Shown here: piece after piece, positions 17,308-25,909 of the stretch
Layout: each line of letters begins with the position of its first letter
How positions within the stretch are numbered: the stretch's first letter is position 1
DNA from: Acidobacteriaceae bacterium
GTDB lineage: Bacteria > Acidobacteriota > Terriglobia > Terriglobales > Acidobacteriaceae
Length of the DNA stretch: 44,927 nucleotides
Assembly: GCA_003151155.1 (NCBI GenBank)
Contig: PLWX01000209.1
Span: forward strand, 1 to 44,927
Direction of reading: 5' to 3'
The notes under the pieces: model-generated
Databases searched by the model: none
Seen by the model: the letters and a program-made list of their open reading frames with translations, nothing else
What the model was told of the DNA's origin: nothing
Position numbers and translations under genes: made by a program

Positions 17308-20300
17308 ATGGCTTTGCTGCGAAAATTCCTGGCGTTCTGCTCAGACGCCCTGGCACTCGTATTGCTCGTCGTAAGCGGCGCATCATTCGCGCCGGCTCAA
17401 CAGGTAGATCCCACGCTGTTCTCAAACCTGCACTGGCGGCTGGTGGGGCCGTTCCGTGCCGGACGCGCGATTACAGCGGCCGGAATTCCCGGAAATCCGA
17501 GCGTTTATTACTTCGGAGCTGTGGGCGGCGGAGTTTGGAAGACGAACGATGCCGGCCTAACGTGGCAACCGATTTTCGATTCGCAACCAATTTCTTCGAT
17601 TGGCGCAGTAGCGGTTGCGCCGTCGAATCCGGAGGTTGTGTATGCCGGCAGCGGTGAGGCAGACATGCGTTCGCAGATCGGCTACGGCAACGGGATGTAT
17701 AAGTCCGTCGATGCAGGCAAGACGTGGTCACATATCGGGCTCGAAGACAGCCGGCAGATCGGAACGATCCTCGTCGATCCCAAAGATCCGGATGTTGTGT
17801 TCGTTGCGGCACTGGGCCATGCGTATGGGCCGAACGCGGAACGTGGTGTGTTCAAGTCGACCAACGGCGGCAAGTCGTGGCAGTCGGTGCTGCATAAGGA
17901 CGACAACACCGGCGCGATCGACCTGGCTTTCGATCCGCAGAACAGCCAGACGATCTATGCATCGCTTTGGCAGACGCGGCGTCCGCCGTGGAACGTTTAT
18001 CCGGCGTCGAATGGGCCGGGGAGTGGGCTGTATAAATCCACGGATGGCGGCGCGCATTGGACGCAACTGACCAACGGTCTGCCGTCGGAAGGGCTCGGAC
18101 GAATCGGAATTGCGGTAGCGCCGAGCGAGCCCAACCGGGTGTATGCGATTGTCGATGCGAAGGAGGGTGGACTGTATCGTTCCGACGATGCGGGCGCGAC
18201 TTGGAAACGTAGCGACGATGAGCATCGCATCTGGGGGCGCGGGTGGTACTTCGGAGTGGTGGCGGTGGATCCGAAGAATCCGGATCTGGTGTACGTATCG
18301 AACACTTCGATGTATCGCTCGACGGATGGCGGCAAGTCGTTTGTGTCGTTCAAGGGCGCACCGGGCGGCGATGATTACCACAGCATTTGGATTGCGCCGG
18401 AAGATGGGCAGCGGATTGTGATCAGCAGCGACCAGGGGACAGTGATTTCGCTGAACGGCGGCCAAACTTGGAGTTCGTGGTACAACCAGCCGACGGCTCA
18501 GCTTTATCACGTGGCGACGGATAGTTCGTATCCTTACTGGATTTACGGCGCGCAGCAGGACAGTGGTGCGATCGCGGTGCCCAGCCGCAGCAAGTATGCG
18601 TCAATCACCGAACGCGATTGGAAGGGAGTTTCGGTTGGCGGCGAGAGCGGGATGCTGGCGCCCGATCCTACGAATCCGAATATTGTGTTTGGCGGGATGG
18701 TGGAGCGCTACCAGGCCGATCTGTCGCAGGACCAGGATGTTTCGCCGACCGCGGGACGCGAGGGAATGTGGCGGCAGACGTGGACGTTGCCGCTGGCGTT
18801 TTCGCCCGCGGATCCGCATAAGCTTTATTTCAGTCACCAGGTTCTGTTTCGCAGCACGAATGGGGGGCAGTCGTGGGATGCGATTAGTCCGGACCTGGCG
18901 CGGGAAGATCCGGGAGTACCTGCGAACCTGGATCCCATCACAGCGAAGTATGGCTTGGAGTCGCCGCGGAAGGGCGTGATCTACGCCATTGCGCCGTCGC
19001 CCCTGGACGCCAAACTGCTGTGGGTAGGTACCGATGATGGATTGATTCATCGCAGCACAGACGATGGGAAAACGTGGCAGAACGTGACGCCTCAAGCGCT
19101 GACGGCTTGGAGCAAGGTTGCGACGCTTGAGGCCTCGCACTTCGACAAACTGACGGCGTATGCGGCCGTCGATCGTCATCGGCTTGAAGACTACAAGGCG
19201 TATATCTATCGCACCCATGATGGAGGGAAGAGCTGGCAGGCGACTGCCAATGGCCTTCCGGAGGGTGCGTTTGCCAACGTGATACGTGAGGATCCGGTAC
19301 GTCGCGGGATGCTGTATGCGGGAACGGAGACCGGCATCTACGTTAGCTTTGATGACGGCGAGCATTGGCAGCCATTACAAATGAATCTTCCGAGCGTTTC
19401 GGTCCGAGACATCACCGTTCATGGTGATGATGTGGTGATCGCGACGTTTGGGCGGTCGTTCTGGGTGCTTGACGACATTACCTCGCTTCGCGAAGCGAAC
19501 GCTTCGATCACGAGCGAGGAAGCACATCTGTTCAAACCACAGGTCGCTACCCGGACGCGGCCGGGAAGTGATGAGGCCACGCCGTATCCGCACGAGGTTG
19601 CGCACGGCGATAATCCGCAAGTGGGTGCGATCTTCGACTATTACTTGAAGGCGGATCAGACATCTCCGATTTCGATCGAGATTTTGAATAGCAAAGGGGA
19701 GAGCGTTCGCAAGTTCACGAGCGACCACAATCCCACCGCACCGGAAGAAAAGACCCTGGAGTATCCCGCGCATTGGATAAAGCTACCCACGCCGCTGGAG
19801 ACGAACAAAGGTGCACATCGCTTCGTGTGGGATTTGCATTACGAAGCACCTGCAGGTGGCGGAGGATATCGCCGGCCGTCCGGCGTATGGGTGTTGCCGG
19901 GGGACTACACGGCGGTCTTGACGGTGGCAGGGAAGAGTTATAAGCAGTCGTTCACGGTGCGGATGGATCCGCGAGTAAAAGTGTCGACTGCAGATTTACA
20001 GCGGCAGTTTGCCGATTCGCAGCGTGCGTCCGCGGCAATGAAGCGGGTGTCGGAAGCTGTCGCGAAGGGCGCGGCGATCGAAAAGCAATTGGACGAGAGC
20101 ACGAGTAAAGCCACAGTCGAGGAATTTCGACAGAGCGTGGCGGCCGTGCTGGGAAAAGCAGATCTTGGTTACGGAGCGCCGTCAACGCCTGTCGATACGG
20201 ATACCAGGAGTTTGCGGCATCTTTCTGGCAAATTGCGGATGGTGTTGTATGGATTGCAGAGTGCGGATGCGGCGCCGACGCAGGAACAGGACGCCGCGCT

Positions 20301-20472
20301 GGCTTCATTCGAAAAGTCATTGGCAGCGACAGAGCAGGAGTGGAATACACTCCTGAAGGTCGATTTGCCGAAGTTGAATGAGAAGTTGAAAGCGACAGGA
20401 GCGAAGGAGATTTCCCAGACCGCGAGCGATCCCATTGCCGACGATGAAGGGGATAACGATCGCGATCGATGA
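17308..20472 (+). CDS. Large secreted BNR/Asp-box beta-propeller protein (sortilin/VPS10-like glycosyl hydrolase fold)
   Basis: Exported protein of 1054 residues. A signal peptide (residues 1-32) precedes a mature part starting near QQVDPTLF. At least eleven Asp-box motifs (S/T-x-D/N-x-G-x-T/S-W) recur through residues 70-700, including KTNDAGLTW, KSVDAGKTW, KSTNGGKSW, RSDDAGATW, RSTDDGKTW and RTHDGGKSW. These mark two beta-propellers, as in sortilins, sialidases and xyloglucanases. A beta-sandwich segment and a charged helical tail follow. No catalytic residues can be assigned. GGAGG abuts ATG 17308 with no spacing, so translation may begin at the TTG at 17314, two codons in. Similar proteins are abundant in Acidobacteria; many are annotated as glycosyl hydrolases without proof. 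Confidence 0.85.
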   Translation: MALLRKFLAFCSDALALVLLVVSGASFAPAQQVDPTLFSNLHWRLVGPFRAGRAITAAGIPGNPSVYYFGAVGGGVWKTNDAGLTWQPIFDSQPISSIGAVAVAPSNPEVVYAGSGEADMRSQIGYGNGMYKSVDAGKTWSHIGLEDSRQIGTILVDPKDPDVVFVAALGHAYGPNAERGVFKSTNGGKSWQSVLHKDDNTGAIDLAFDPQNSQTIYASLWQTRRPPWNVYPASNGPGSGLYKSTDGGAHWTQLTNGLPSEGLGRIGIAVAPSEPNRVYAIVDAKEGGLYRSDDAGATWKRSDDEHRIWGRGWYFGVVAVDPKNPDLVYVSNTSMYRSTDGGKSFVSFKGAPGGDDYHSIWIAPEDGQRIVISSDQGTVISLNGGQTWSSWYNQPTAQLYHVATDSSYPYWIYGAQQDSGAIAVPSRSKYASITERDWKGVSVGGESGMLAPDPTNPNIVFGGMVERYQADLSQDQDVSPTAGREGMWRQTWTLPLAFSPADPHKLYFSHQVLFRSTNGGQSWDAISPDLAREDPGVPANLDPITAKYGLESPRKGVIYAIAPSPLDAKLLWVGTDDGLIHRSTDDGKTWQNVTPQALTAWSKVATLEASHFDKLTAYAAVDRHRLEDYKAYIYRTHDGGKSWQATANGLPEGAFANVIREDPVRRGMLYAGTETGIYVSFDDGEHWQPLQMNLPSVSVRDITVHGDDVVIATFGRSFWVLDDITSLREANASITSEEAHLFKPQVATRTRPGSDEATPYPHEVAHGDNPQVGAIFDYYLKADQTSPISIEILNSKGESVRKFTSDHNPTAPEEKTLEYPAHWIKLPTPLETNKGAHRFVWDLHYEAPAGGGGYRRPSGVWVLPGDYTAVLTVAGKSYKQSFTVRMDPRVKVSTADLQRQFADSQRASAAMKRVSEAVAKGAAIEKQLDESTSKATVEEFRQSVAAVLGKADLGYGAPSTPVDTDTRSLRHLSGKLRMVLYGLQSADAAPTQEQDAALASFEKSLAATEQEWNTLLKVDLPKLNEKLKATGAKEISQTASDPIADDEGDNDRDR

Positions 20473-20485
20473 GCCTGGCGCAATG

Positions 20486-20518
20486 AAGCCCGGGACAAAG
20501 AGTCCCGGGCTTTGTTTT
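20486..20518 (+). terminator. Rho-independent terminator after the BNR gene
   Basis: AAGCCCGGGAC-AAAGA-GTCCCGGGCTT: an 11-bp perfect stem with a five-base loop, followed by TGTTTT. It lies 13 bases after the stop codon of the BNR gene and directly before the stop of the convergent DUF4337 gene. Confidence 0.88.
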
Positions 20519-21080
20519 AGTGGAGCATCAAGCCGAGAGCCACGACCACAATGCCGGCGGCTCCGATGGCCATGCCAGCGATCCAGAATATTCGGTTGCT
20601 GGTCAGGAGAGTCAGGGAGCAGATAACCAGGGCGACTTCGAGGAAGCCTTCGGCGAGGTCGTAGCGGTCGGCGCGACGAGCGACCAGAGTCTTCTCGTTC
20701 TCGATCTCTTTCGCCTTTTCGTTGATCTTCTCCACATCCTCACGTTCTTTCTCAGAGCGCTTCTGGTATTTCTCCTTGAGCTTATCGATACTCTCGCGCG
20801 ATTTTTCGTCCTTCAGGTCGGCTTGGAGAACGACCAGCGTGTCATAGACCTGCTCGGCCATCACGCCCCGTTCTTTCTTGAACTGGTAGAAGTTGTACTG
20901 GTCCGTGCGGTCGTTGGAGAGGACGGTTTCCTCGGTGTGCGCGCGGTGCCCCAGCAGCGTCGCGGCCGCAAGGAGCACGGCCAAGACCGACATCGTGAAG
21001 CTCACCTCGATCATTTTCGCGTGTTCCGCGTGCTCAACCTGCTCGTGAAGCTCGTTCAGTTCTTCGCCGGCATTTTCCAT
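20517..21080 (-). CDS. DUF4337-like membrane protein
   Basis: Protein of 187 residues: an acidic, histidine-rich N-terminus (ELHEQVEHAEHAK), a membrane segment (residues 26-43), a long charged helical region of about 90 residues predicted as coiled coil (KDEKSRESIDKLKEKYQKRS and following), and two C-terminal membrane segments (FLEVALVICSLTLL and IAGMAIGAAGIVVVALGL). This arrangement fits DUF4337, a family without known function. The coiled coil would lie outside the membrane core, on one face. The neighbour upstream on the same strand is a small membrane protein with an H-box; 93 bases separate them, so cotranscription is possible. Confidence 0.75.
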   Translation of the reverse strand: MENAGEELNELHEQVEHAEHAKMIEVSFTMSVLAVLLAAATLLGHRAHTEETVLSNDRTDQYNFYQFKKERGVMAEQVYDTLVVLQADLKDEKSRESIDKLKEKYQKRSEKEREDVEKINEKAKEIENEKTLVARRADRYDLAEGFLEVALVICSLTLLTSNRIFWIAGMAIGAAGIVVVALGLMLH

Positions 21081-21173
21081 AGGGCTGCGATCTCCAATAG
21101 GGGATGGGTATCTTTAAATGATAGCCAGAAGTTCCACGATGGTATGGGAACTCACCGGTCTGCACAAGCGCCG

Positions 21174-21614
21174 TCAGCGGCTGGTCTGGTTGGGATGTTC
21201 CGGCGGCATTTCGTGCGGCACGTAGGTTTCCGGTAGATAACCAGGAAGGACTTCGCGGAGCGCCCACTCGATGCGCTCGATCGACTCCTTCATCATCTCG
21301 GTTTCGGTTTTTCTACCGTGGGTAGCCGTGCCATAGGAGAGAACCTGGAGGGCATTACGGATGTGGTGATTCATGTCGGCGATGACTTCGAGGCGTGCCT
21401 GCACGAGCCGTCGGCGATTCTGCATGCTGCGCGTCAGTTCCACGAAGGCAAACGCGACCACCAGACCGGTCAGCGCGCACGAGGACGCGGTGATGAGCTG
21501 ACGGTTCACGCCATCGCGATTCAACATGCGGTCAAAGCTATACCCCAGAACCGTGACCAGCAGGAAGATACCGAAGGTCGCCAGCGCTAATTTCCATCCG
21601 CGAAAATCATCCAT
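21174..21614 (-). CDS. Two-helix membrane protein with a histidine-kinase-like H-box but no ATPase domain
   Basis: Protein of 146 residues beginning MDDFRGWKLALATFG. Two membrane segments occupy roughly residues 7-27 and 42-64. A cytoplasmic helix then carries IADMNHHIRNALQVLS, which resembles the phospho-acceptor H-box of histidine kinases (HxxxN, His then IRNxLQ). A second helix follows (SIERIEWALREVLPG). The catalytic HATPase domain is absent: the gene stops normally after the dimerisation-like hairpin. It could be a phosphotransfer or dimerisation partner, or a relic. A degenerate response regulator lies two genes away. The longer frame to 21638 starts with GTG and lacks a ribosome-binding site. 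Confidence 0.6.
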   Translation of the reverse strand: MDDFRGWKLALATFGIFLLVTVLGYSFDRMLNRDGVNRQLITASSCALTGLVVAFAFVELTRSMQNRRRLVQARLEVIADMNHHIRNALQVLSYGTATHGRKTETEMMKESIERIEWALREVLPGYLPETYVPHEMPPEHPNQTSR

Positions 21615-21734
21615 CGTTAGTCCGTTCCTTTGACACACTCGTTCCGGGGGAAATCCATTGGGGGGGTGCTCCTAGTTTAACCGGAGTTGGTGCGACCATT
21701 GCGAAAGAATTCGATTCAGATAAACTTTGGGCCG

Positions 21735-22484
21735 ATGCCAAGCGATCCCCATTCGAGCCTAGCCGATCGTGCCCAATCCCGCGATCCCGAGGAACTCCTG
21801 GCCGTGGCTTCCGATCTTGATTTGACGGAAGACATGGCGCTGGCGTTATTGACGCGCCGGGATCTGCCTGGCCCGGTGATCGAGGCGATTGGCAAAAATC
21901 CCGCGTTGCTGAAGCATCGAAAAGTAATCCTGGTGGTAGCCAGTCATACGCGGGCACCTCGACACGTTTCGCTGCCGCTCACCCGCCACCTTTACACCTT
22001 CGAACTGGTGAAGATCGCACTGCTGCCAGCGGTTCCGGCCGATGTGAAAGTGGGCATCGACGAAATCATCATCTCGCGCCTGGCACAGATCTCCGAAGGA
22101 GAGCGATTGACGCTGGCCAAGCGGGCATCGGGACGTGTAGCGGGCGCCCTGTTACTGGACGCCCAGGAGAGGATCGTGGCTGCGGCGTTGAACAATCCCC
22201 GTATGACGGAAGACGTTCTGTTGAGGGCGCTCGCCCAGAGAAAGGCCTCAGAACGGCTGGTTCGGCTGGTCTGCCGTCATCGCCAATGGTCGTTGCGGCG
22301 GGACATACGATTGTCGCTACTGCGTAACGAACACACCCCACTGGCAGAGGCGATCGTTTTTGCCGGGGAATTTCCGGTTCAACTGGTTCGCGAGGTACTC
22401 AGCCAGTCGAAGTTGCAGCCCGCGATCAAGAAGTACCTGCTGGTCTTGCTGGAGGCGCGGGCTGCCGAAAAGAAAGAGTCTTAA
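21735..22484 (+). CDS. Uncharacterised helical protein sharing a module with the protein at 32911-34113
   Basis: Soluble protein of 249 residues, rich in Leu, Ala and Arg, with no signal or membrane segment. Residues 122-240 align without gaps to residues 274-392 of the protein encoded at 32911-34113. Shared landmarks are G-x-R-x-x-LA near the start, a central LxxD, then ALxxP-x-x-T, a basic W/F-x-x-R turn and a TPL segment. Residues 61-118 look like a second, diverged copy of the last part (TRAPRHVSLPL). The overall look is a helical-repeat scaffold. I know no named function. ATG 21735 is preferred; the frame opens at 21687 with TTG. It is convergent with the pilin-like gene, one base apart. 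Confidence 0.7.
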   Translation: MPSDPHSSLADRAQSRDPEELLAVASDLDLTEDMALALLTRRDLPGPVIEAIGKNPALLKHRKVILVVASHTRAPRHVSLPLTRHLYTFELVKIALLPAVPADVKVGIDEIIISRLAQISEGERLTLAKRASGRVAGALLLDAQERIVAAALNNPRMTEDVLLRALAQRKASERLVRLVCRHRQWSLRRDIRLSLLRNEHTPLAEAIVFAGEFPVQLVREVLSQSKLQPAIKKYLLVLLEARAAEKKES

Positions 22485-22485
22485 A

Positions 22486-22902
22486 TCAGGCTGCCGGTGA
22501 GGATTCGGTGGCTGCCTTGTCTTCTTCAGCCTTGATCTTGCCCGATTGATCGACGAAGAACGAGCGATGGGTGGCATCGACCGCGTCTGGAGTCATGGTG
22601 AGCCGGTAACCTTCGTGTTCGGCCTTGTAGTTGACGGTGTAGTCTCCGCGCTTCTTGCTGTCGGCCATGCGGCGGGTGAACGATCCCTGACCCACCAAGT
22701 CCATCAGCGAGGGGGCGTAGGCGTTCTTCTTGGCTTTATAGTTCTTTTCCGCCATGATTACGGTGCGCATGAAGCCGAGCGCAGCGGCCTCGCTATCGCT
22801 CTTGGCGGGATCGCCTTTGAACTTCGGCTGATAGTCCTGCCCCCAACAGAGCGCAGCAATCGTCAAGCAGGCAATGATAGGGACGAATTTCCGAATCTGC
22901 AT
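22486..22902 (-). CDS. Exported pilin-like (pseudopilin C-domain-like) protein without a prepilin leader
   Basis: Protein of 138 residues. Residues 1-21 are a Sec-type signal ending in CWGQD, not a type IV prepilin leader: there is no G-F-T-L-x-E junction. The mature part nonetheless reads like an acidobacterial type IV pilin headgroup: AALGFMRTVIMAEKNYKAKK, then AYAPSLMDLVGQG, YTVNYKAEHEGYRLTMTPD and RSFFVDQSGKIKAEE. These match the helix, loop and strand order of minor pilins. It may be a soluble periplasmic relative of pilins. GAGGAG 7 bases upstream fixes ATG 22902. It is convergent with the helical module gene and divergent from the response regulator. Confidence 0.66.
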   Translation of the reverse strand: MQIRKFVPIIACLTIAALCWGQDYQPKFKGDPAKSDSEAAALGFMRTVIMAEKNYKAKKNAYAPSLMDLVGQGSFTRRMADSKKRGDYTVNYKAEHEGYRLTMTPDAVDATHRSFFVDQSGKIKAEEDKAATESSPAA

Positions 22903-23020
22903 CGATAACTCCTCGGATTATGCCGCCGTGAAGGGGGCGGGATTGGCGTCGTTGATTCTAACCCTTTGCAAGCGTGATTGTTTGCAGGTAGTATCAAGCC
23001 ACCCTCGTGATCCTGATTCT

Positions 23021-23680
23021 ATGAAGAGTGCTATGGCGAAGAAACCTCATATTCAAATTGCGGTGGTGGAAAGCGATCCTCTTCGGTTCGTTGGATTTCG
23101 AGCTTTATTTGATGCGGAGGCGGACCTGGAACTGGTACCGGCCACTGTCGCCGACTTGGCGGTCCGCAAAGACGTTGATCTGGTGCTGCTCGGCAGCCGC
23201 AATGGCCAGAATCTTTTTGACGTCATGGCCAGTTTGAAGGCCGCCCGGCCGGATCTGCGGATCATCGTGACGGGAACAGGCGCAGACGACGAAACCATCT
23301 TGAAGGCCATAGCTGCGGGCGCGAAGGGCTATGTGGACGAGGCTGCATCACCGGCCGAGTTCGTACAAGCGATTCGCATGGTCAACCAGGGTAGCGTTTG
23401 GGCGCCTCGCCGGGTGTTATCGATTTTCATCGAACGGGTTACCTCATCGCCTGGAAGAATCTTTCCCGCAGGACGAGTCACGTTCACCGACCGCGAGAAG
23501 GAAGTCTTGGAATTGCTGGTCGCCGGCCGGTCGAATAAAGAGATTGGCTCCGCCCTTGGCATCGAGGAGCGTACGGTGAAAGCTCACGTGGCAAAGCTGA
23601 TGCGCAAGGTGGGGGTCCAGAACCGGATTGCGCTTTCGGTACACGCCATCACCCATTCGCTGGTCAGTTCCTCGATCTAG
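23021..23680 (+). CDS. NarL/LuxR-family response regulator with a degenerate receiver domain
   Basis: Protein of 219 residues: receiver-like domain (10-125), linker, and LuxR-type helix-turn-helix (160-215) with FTDREKEVLELLVAGRSNKEIGSALGIEERTVKAHVAKLMRKVGVQNR, an intact GerE DNA-binding domain in consensus order. The receiver lacks key residues: the phospho-acceptor Asp is Gly58 (DLVLLG), the conserved Lys is Glu107 (GYVDE), and the acidic pair is reduced to E-S-D. Only the Thr84 switch remains. It should bind DNA but not be controlled by ordinary phosphorylation. ATG 23021 or 23033 can start it; the latter has GAAGAG close upstream. Confidence 0.86.
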   Translation: MKSAMAKKPHIQIAVVESDPLRFVGFRALFDAEADLELVPATVADLAVRKDVDLVLLGSRNGQNLFDVMASLKAARPDLRIIVTGTGADDETILKAIAAGAKGYVDEAASPAEFVQAIRMVNQGSVWAPRRVLSIFIERVTSSPGRIFPAGRVTFTDREKEVLELLVAGRSNKEIGSALGIEERTVKAHVAKLMRKVGVQNRIALSVHAITHSLVSSSI

Positions 23681-24048
23681 ATCGAGGTTACTAAAGTCGG
23701 GGACCACTCGTCCGGCAGTCCAGTGGCTGCGGTTACCTTGCCGGTTGTGGGTTTCCAGCCGATACTCGCTCCACCTACTACAGTACCTGGGAGACGGGGC
23801 TGTACGAAGAGCGAGGGTCCTTCGTGCAGCCCTTTCAAAAATCTCGGGGATTTGTTTCCGGGTTCTGTAGATCAAGTGCCGGTTGTTTTTCGACTAAAGC
23901 CCTCCCCCAGAGTGCACGTTCTTGAAAAGTAACCGGCATTTCCACAACTCCTTCCTGAACTCCGTGTTCCAAAGAGCGTAATATCGAGTCAAATCCCTAG
24001 AGAACTGTTTGCGCTTGAGCGCAATCGGTCGATAAGAGGCTCGTCCCA
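23681..24048. other. 368-base gene-free stretch with one strong hairpin
   Basis: No credible gene is present here. A hairpin GGGCTGTACGAAG (23797-23809) / CTTCGTGCAGCCC (23820-23832), 13 pairs with one mismatch and a ten-base loop, is followed by TTTCAAAAAT. It could end the response-regulator message, although the T-run is poor and it lies 117 bases after the stop. The remainder is the leader of the SYLF gene and includes the palindrome listed next. Confidence 0.5.
24009..24024. promoter_or_regulatory. Perfect 7-bp palindrome in the SYLF-gene leader
   Basis: TTGCGCT-TG-AGCGCAA lies 24 bases ahead of the ATG at 24049. Its position suits an operator or a small leader hairpin. No promoter could be placed with confidence, so its role is open. 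Confidence 0.35.
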
Positions 24049-24852
24049 ATGAAGAAGTTGGCAGGTCTGCTCATCCTCCTCCTGAGCGTCGCGGCGTGGG
24101 CTGGCGACCGCTCCACTGAAGTTGAACGCGTAGAGAGCGCTGCAACCGTGCTCGACGAAATCATGGCTGCGCCCGACAAAGGTATCCCGGAACGGGTTAT
24201 CGATAACGCCAAGTGCATTGCAGTTGTGCCGTCGCTGTTAAAGGGCGGGTTCGTGGTAGGCGCGTCGTACGGTCGCGGCGTCGCGAGCTGCCGGACGGAC
24301 AAGGGTTGGACTTCGCCGGCATTCTTTATGCTGGCCGGCGGCAGCGTCGGTTTCCAGATCGGCGGGCAGGCAGTCGACGTAGTAATGCTCATCATGAATG
24401 ATCACGGTATGCGCAGTCTGCTGAACAGCAAGTTCAAGCTTGGTGCGGATGCTTCCGTGGCCGCAGGCCCGGTAGGCCGCCAGGCGGAGGGCAGCACCGA
24501 TATCACGATGCGGGCGGAGATTCTTACATATTCGCGAGCGCGCGGAATTTTTGCAGGCGTGACGTTGAATGGAGCCTCGGTAAAGCAGGATCGTGATGCG
24601 ACCCGAGACTTCTATGGCCGCATGATTCCGTATCGGACGCTGCTGACCGGTGGGTCCAGCGCGCCCGAAGGAACCCAGCCTTGGATCACCGCGCTGAATC
24701 GTTATGCCGGCGGCTCGACAACCGACACACGTCCTGTGCGGGCTAGCGTGCCTCCTCCAGCGGAAGAGCCAGCCAATCCGCCAGCTCGTAGCGCGCCGGC
24801 GGAGAGCGATATCCCGGCCGATCAGCCGGCGCCGTCGGATCAGCCTCACTAA
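24049..24852 (+). CDS. Exported SYLF (Ysc84-type lipid-binding) domain protein
   Basis: Protein of 267 residues. A signal peptide (MKKLAGLLILLLSVAAWA) precedes the SYLF domain at residues 30-215: VLDEIMAAPDKGIPERVIDNAKCIAVVP is its start in pattern, then GGFVVGASYGRGVASCR, GWTSPAFFMLAGGSVGFQIGGQAVDVVMLIMN and IFAGVTLNGASVKQDRD. SYLF domains bind phosphoinositides in eukaryotes; the bacterial versions are exported or lipoproteins of unknown role. The last 50 residues are a Pro/Ala-rich, low-complexity tail. AAGAGG lies ahead of ATG 24049. A strong terminator follows, so this gene is likely a single transcription unit. Confidence 0.9.
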   Translation: MKKLAGLLILLLSVAAWAGDRSTEVERVESAATVLDEIMAAPDKGIPERVIDNAKCIAVVPSLLKGGFVVGASYGRGVASCRTDKGWTSPAFFMLAGGSVGFQIGGQAVDVVMLIMNDHGMRSLLNSKFKLGADASVAAGPVGRQAEGSTDITMRAEILTYSRARGIFAGVTLNGASVKQDRDATRDFYGRMIPYRTLLTGGSSAPEGTQPWITALNRYAGGSTTDTRPVRASVPPPAEEPANPPARSAPAESDIPADQPAPSDQPH

Positions 24853-24871
24853 AACAAAAGTGTTATGCGCG

Positions 24872-24900
24872 AGGCGATGGGGTGACCCATCGCCTTTGTT
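24872..24900 (+). terminator. Rho-independent terminator after the SYLF gene
   Basis: AGGCGATGGG-GTGA-CCCATCGCCT: 10-bp perfect stem closed by a GNRA-type GTGA loop, followed by TTGTTCGTTT. It starts 20 bases after the SYLF stop codon. The lipid A acyltransferase frame opens immediately after it. Confidence 0.85.
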
Positions 24901-24903
24901 CGT

Positions 24904-25848
24904 TTGACTCTCCTTTTCGCAGAGTGCTACCGTCGCTGTTTGCGATCGCTACGTCAAAGGTTGGAGTTCGCGCCCATATGGTTGTTGATGCGGGCTATGG
25001 CGCTGCTGCCGCGTCCGCTGGCACGTGCCCACGGCATGTTGATCGGCTGGATTGTTTACCTGCTCCTGGGACGTTTGCGGCGGGTTGGACGACGTAATCT
25101 TCAGATCGCATTTCCCAATAAATCAATTCACGAACGCAATAAGACCCTGCGGGGCATGTATGTGTCGTTAGGACGCCTGCTTGCGGAATTCTGCCTGTTT
25201 CCTCGATATGCCCGCGAGAATGTTTCGCAGATCGCGGTTTACCAGGGATTCGAGAATTTCGAGCAGGCCGAGCAGTTGAAGAAGGGTGTGCTGCTGCTGA
25301 CGGGGCATGTCGGCGGCTGGGAGATCGGTTCGTTCGCTCACTCGCTGTACGGACACCCGATGAATATCGTGGTGCGTCCGCTGGACAATCCGTACCTCAA
25401 CCGCCTCGCGGAAGAATTCCGCAGCCGATTTGGGAACCGACTTCTGCCGAAGCAAGACTTCGCGCGCGGCCTGCTCGCCGCCATGCACAACGGCGAGACG
25501 GTTGGCATTCTGATGGATACGAACATGACGCCTCCGCAGGGAGACTTCGTCCCATTTTTCGGGGTGCTTGCCTGTACAGCGACGGGGATGGCGCGGGTTG
25601 CTCTCAAGACCGGTGCTGCGGTGGTACCGGCGTTCACGATATGGGATGACAAGCTTCGTAAGTATCGGGTGCAGTTCGAGCCTGCCATCAAACTGGTGAG
25701 GACGGACGACAACGATGCCGACGTGCTGGCCAACACGGCGCTCTTCAACAAAGCGATTGAAGACGTGATCCGGCGGCATCCGGAGCAGTGGCTTTGGGTG
25801 CACCGCCGATGGAAGACCCGGCCTCCGGGAGAGCCGCCGCTGTACTGA
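24904..25848 (+). CDS. Lipid A acyltransferase of the LpxL/HtrB family
   Basis: Acyltransferase of up to 314 residues that adds a secondary acyl chain to a lipid A precursor at the inner membrane. An N-terminal membrane helix (around WLLMRAMALLPRPLARA) precedes the catalytic HX4E motif, GHVGGWEIGS. Later come VVRPLDNPYLNRL, a GILMDTNMTPP segment, FFGVLACTATGMARVALKTGAAVVP, and the closing PEQWLWVHRRWKTRP, all standard LpxL blocks. The start is uncertain: TTG 24904 is the longest option, and TTG 24940, TTG 24961 and ATG 24988 also fit; none has a good ribosome-binding site. lpxD follows after 61 bases. Confidence 0.88.
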   Translation: MTLLFAECYRRCLRSLRQRLEFAPIWLLMRAMALLPRPLARAHGMLIGWIVYLLLGRLRRVGRRNLQIAFPNKSIHERNKTLRGMYVSLGRLLAEFCLFPRYARENVSQIAVYQGFENFEQAEQLKKGVLLLTGHVGGWEIGSFAHSLYGHPMNIVVRPLDNPYLNRLAEEFRSRFGNRLLPKQDFARGLLAAMHNGETVGILMDTNMTPPQGDFVPFFGVLACTATGMARVALKTGAAVVPAFTIWDDKLRKYRVQFEPAIKLVRTDDNDADVLANTALFNKAIEDVIRRHPEQWLWVHRRWKTRPPGEPPLY

Positions 25849-25909
25849 AAAAGACCTGCTGGCTCTCAGGGCTGTTGCTTCTGCGGCAGCTTAGGGATAT
25901 ATAAGCAGC

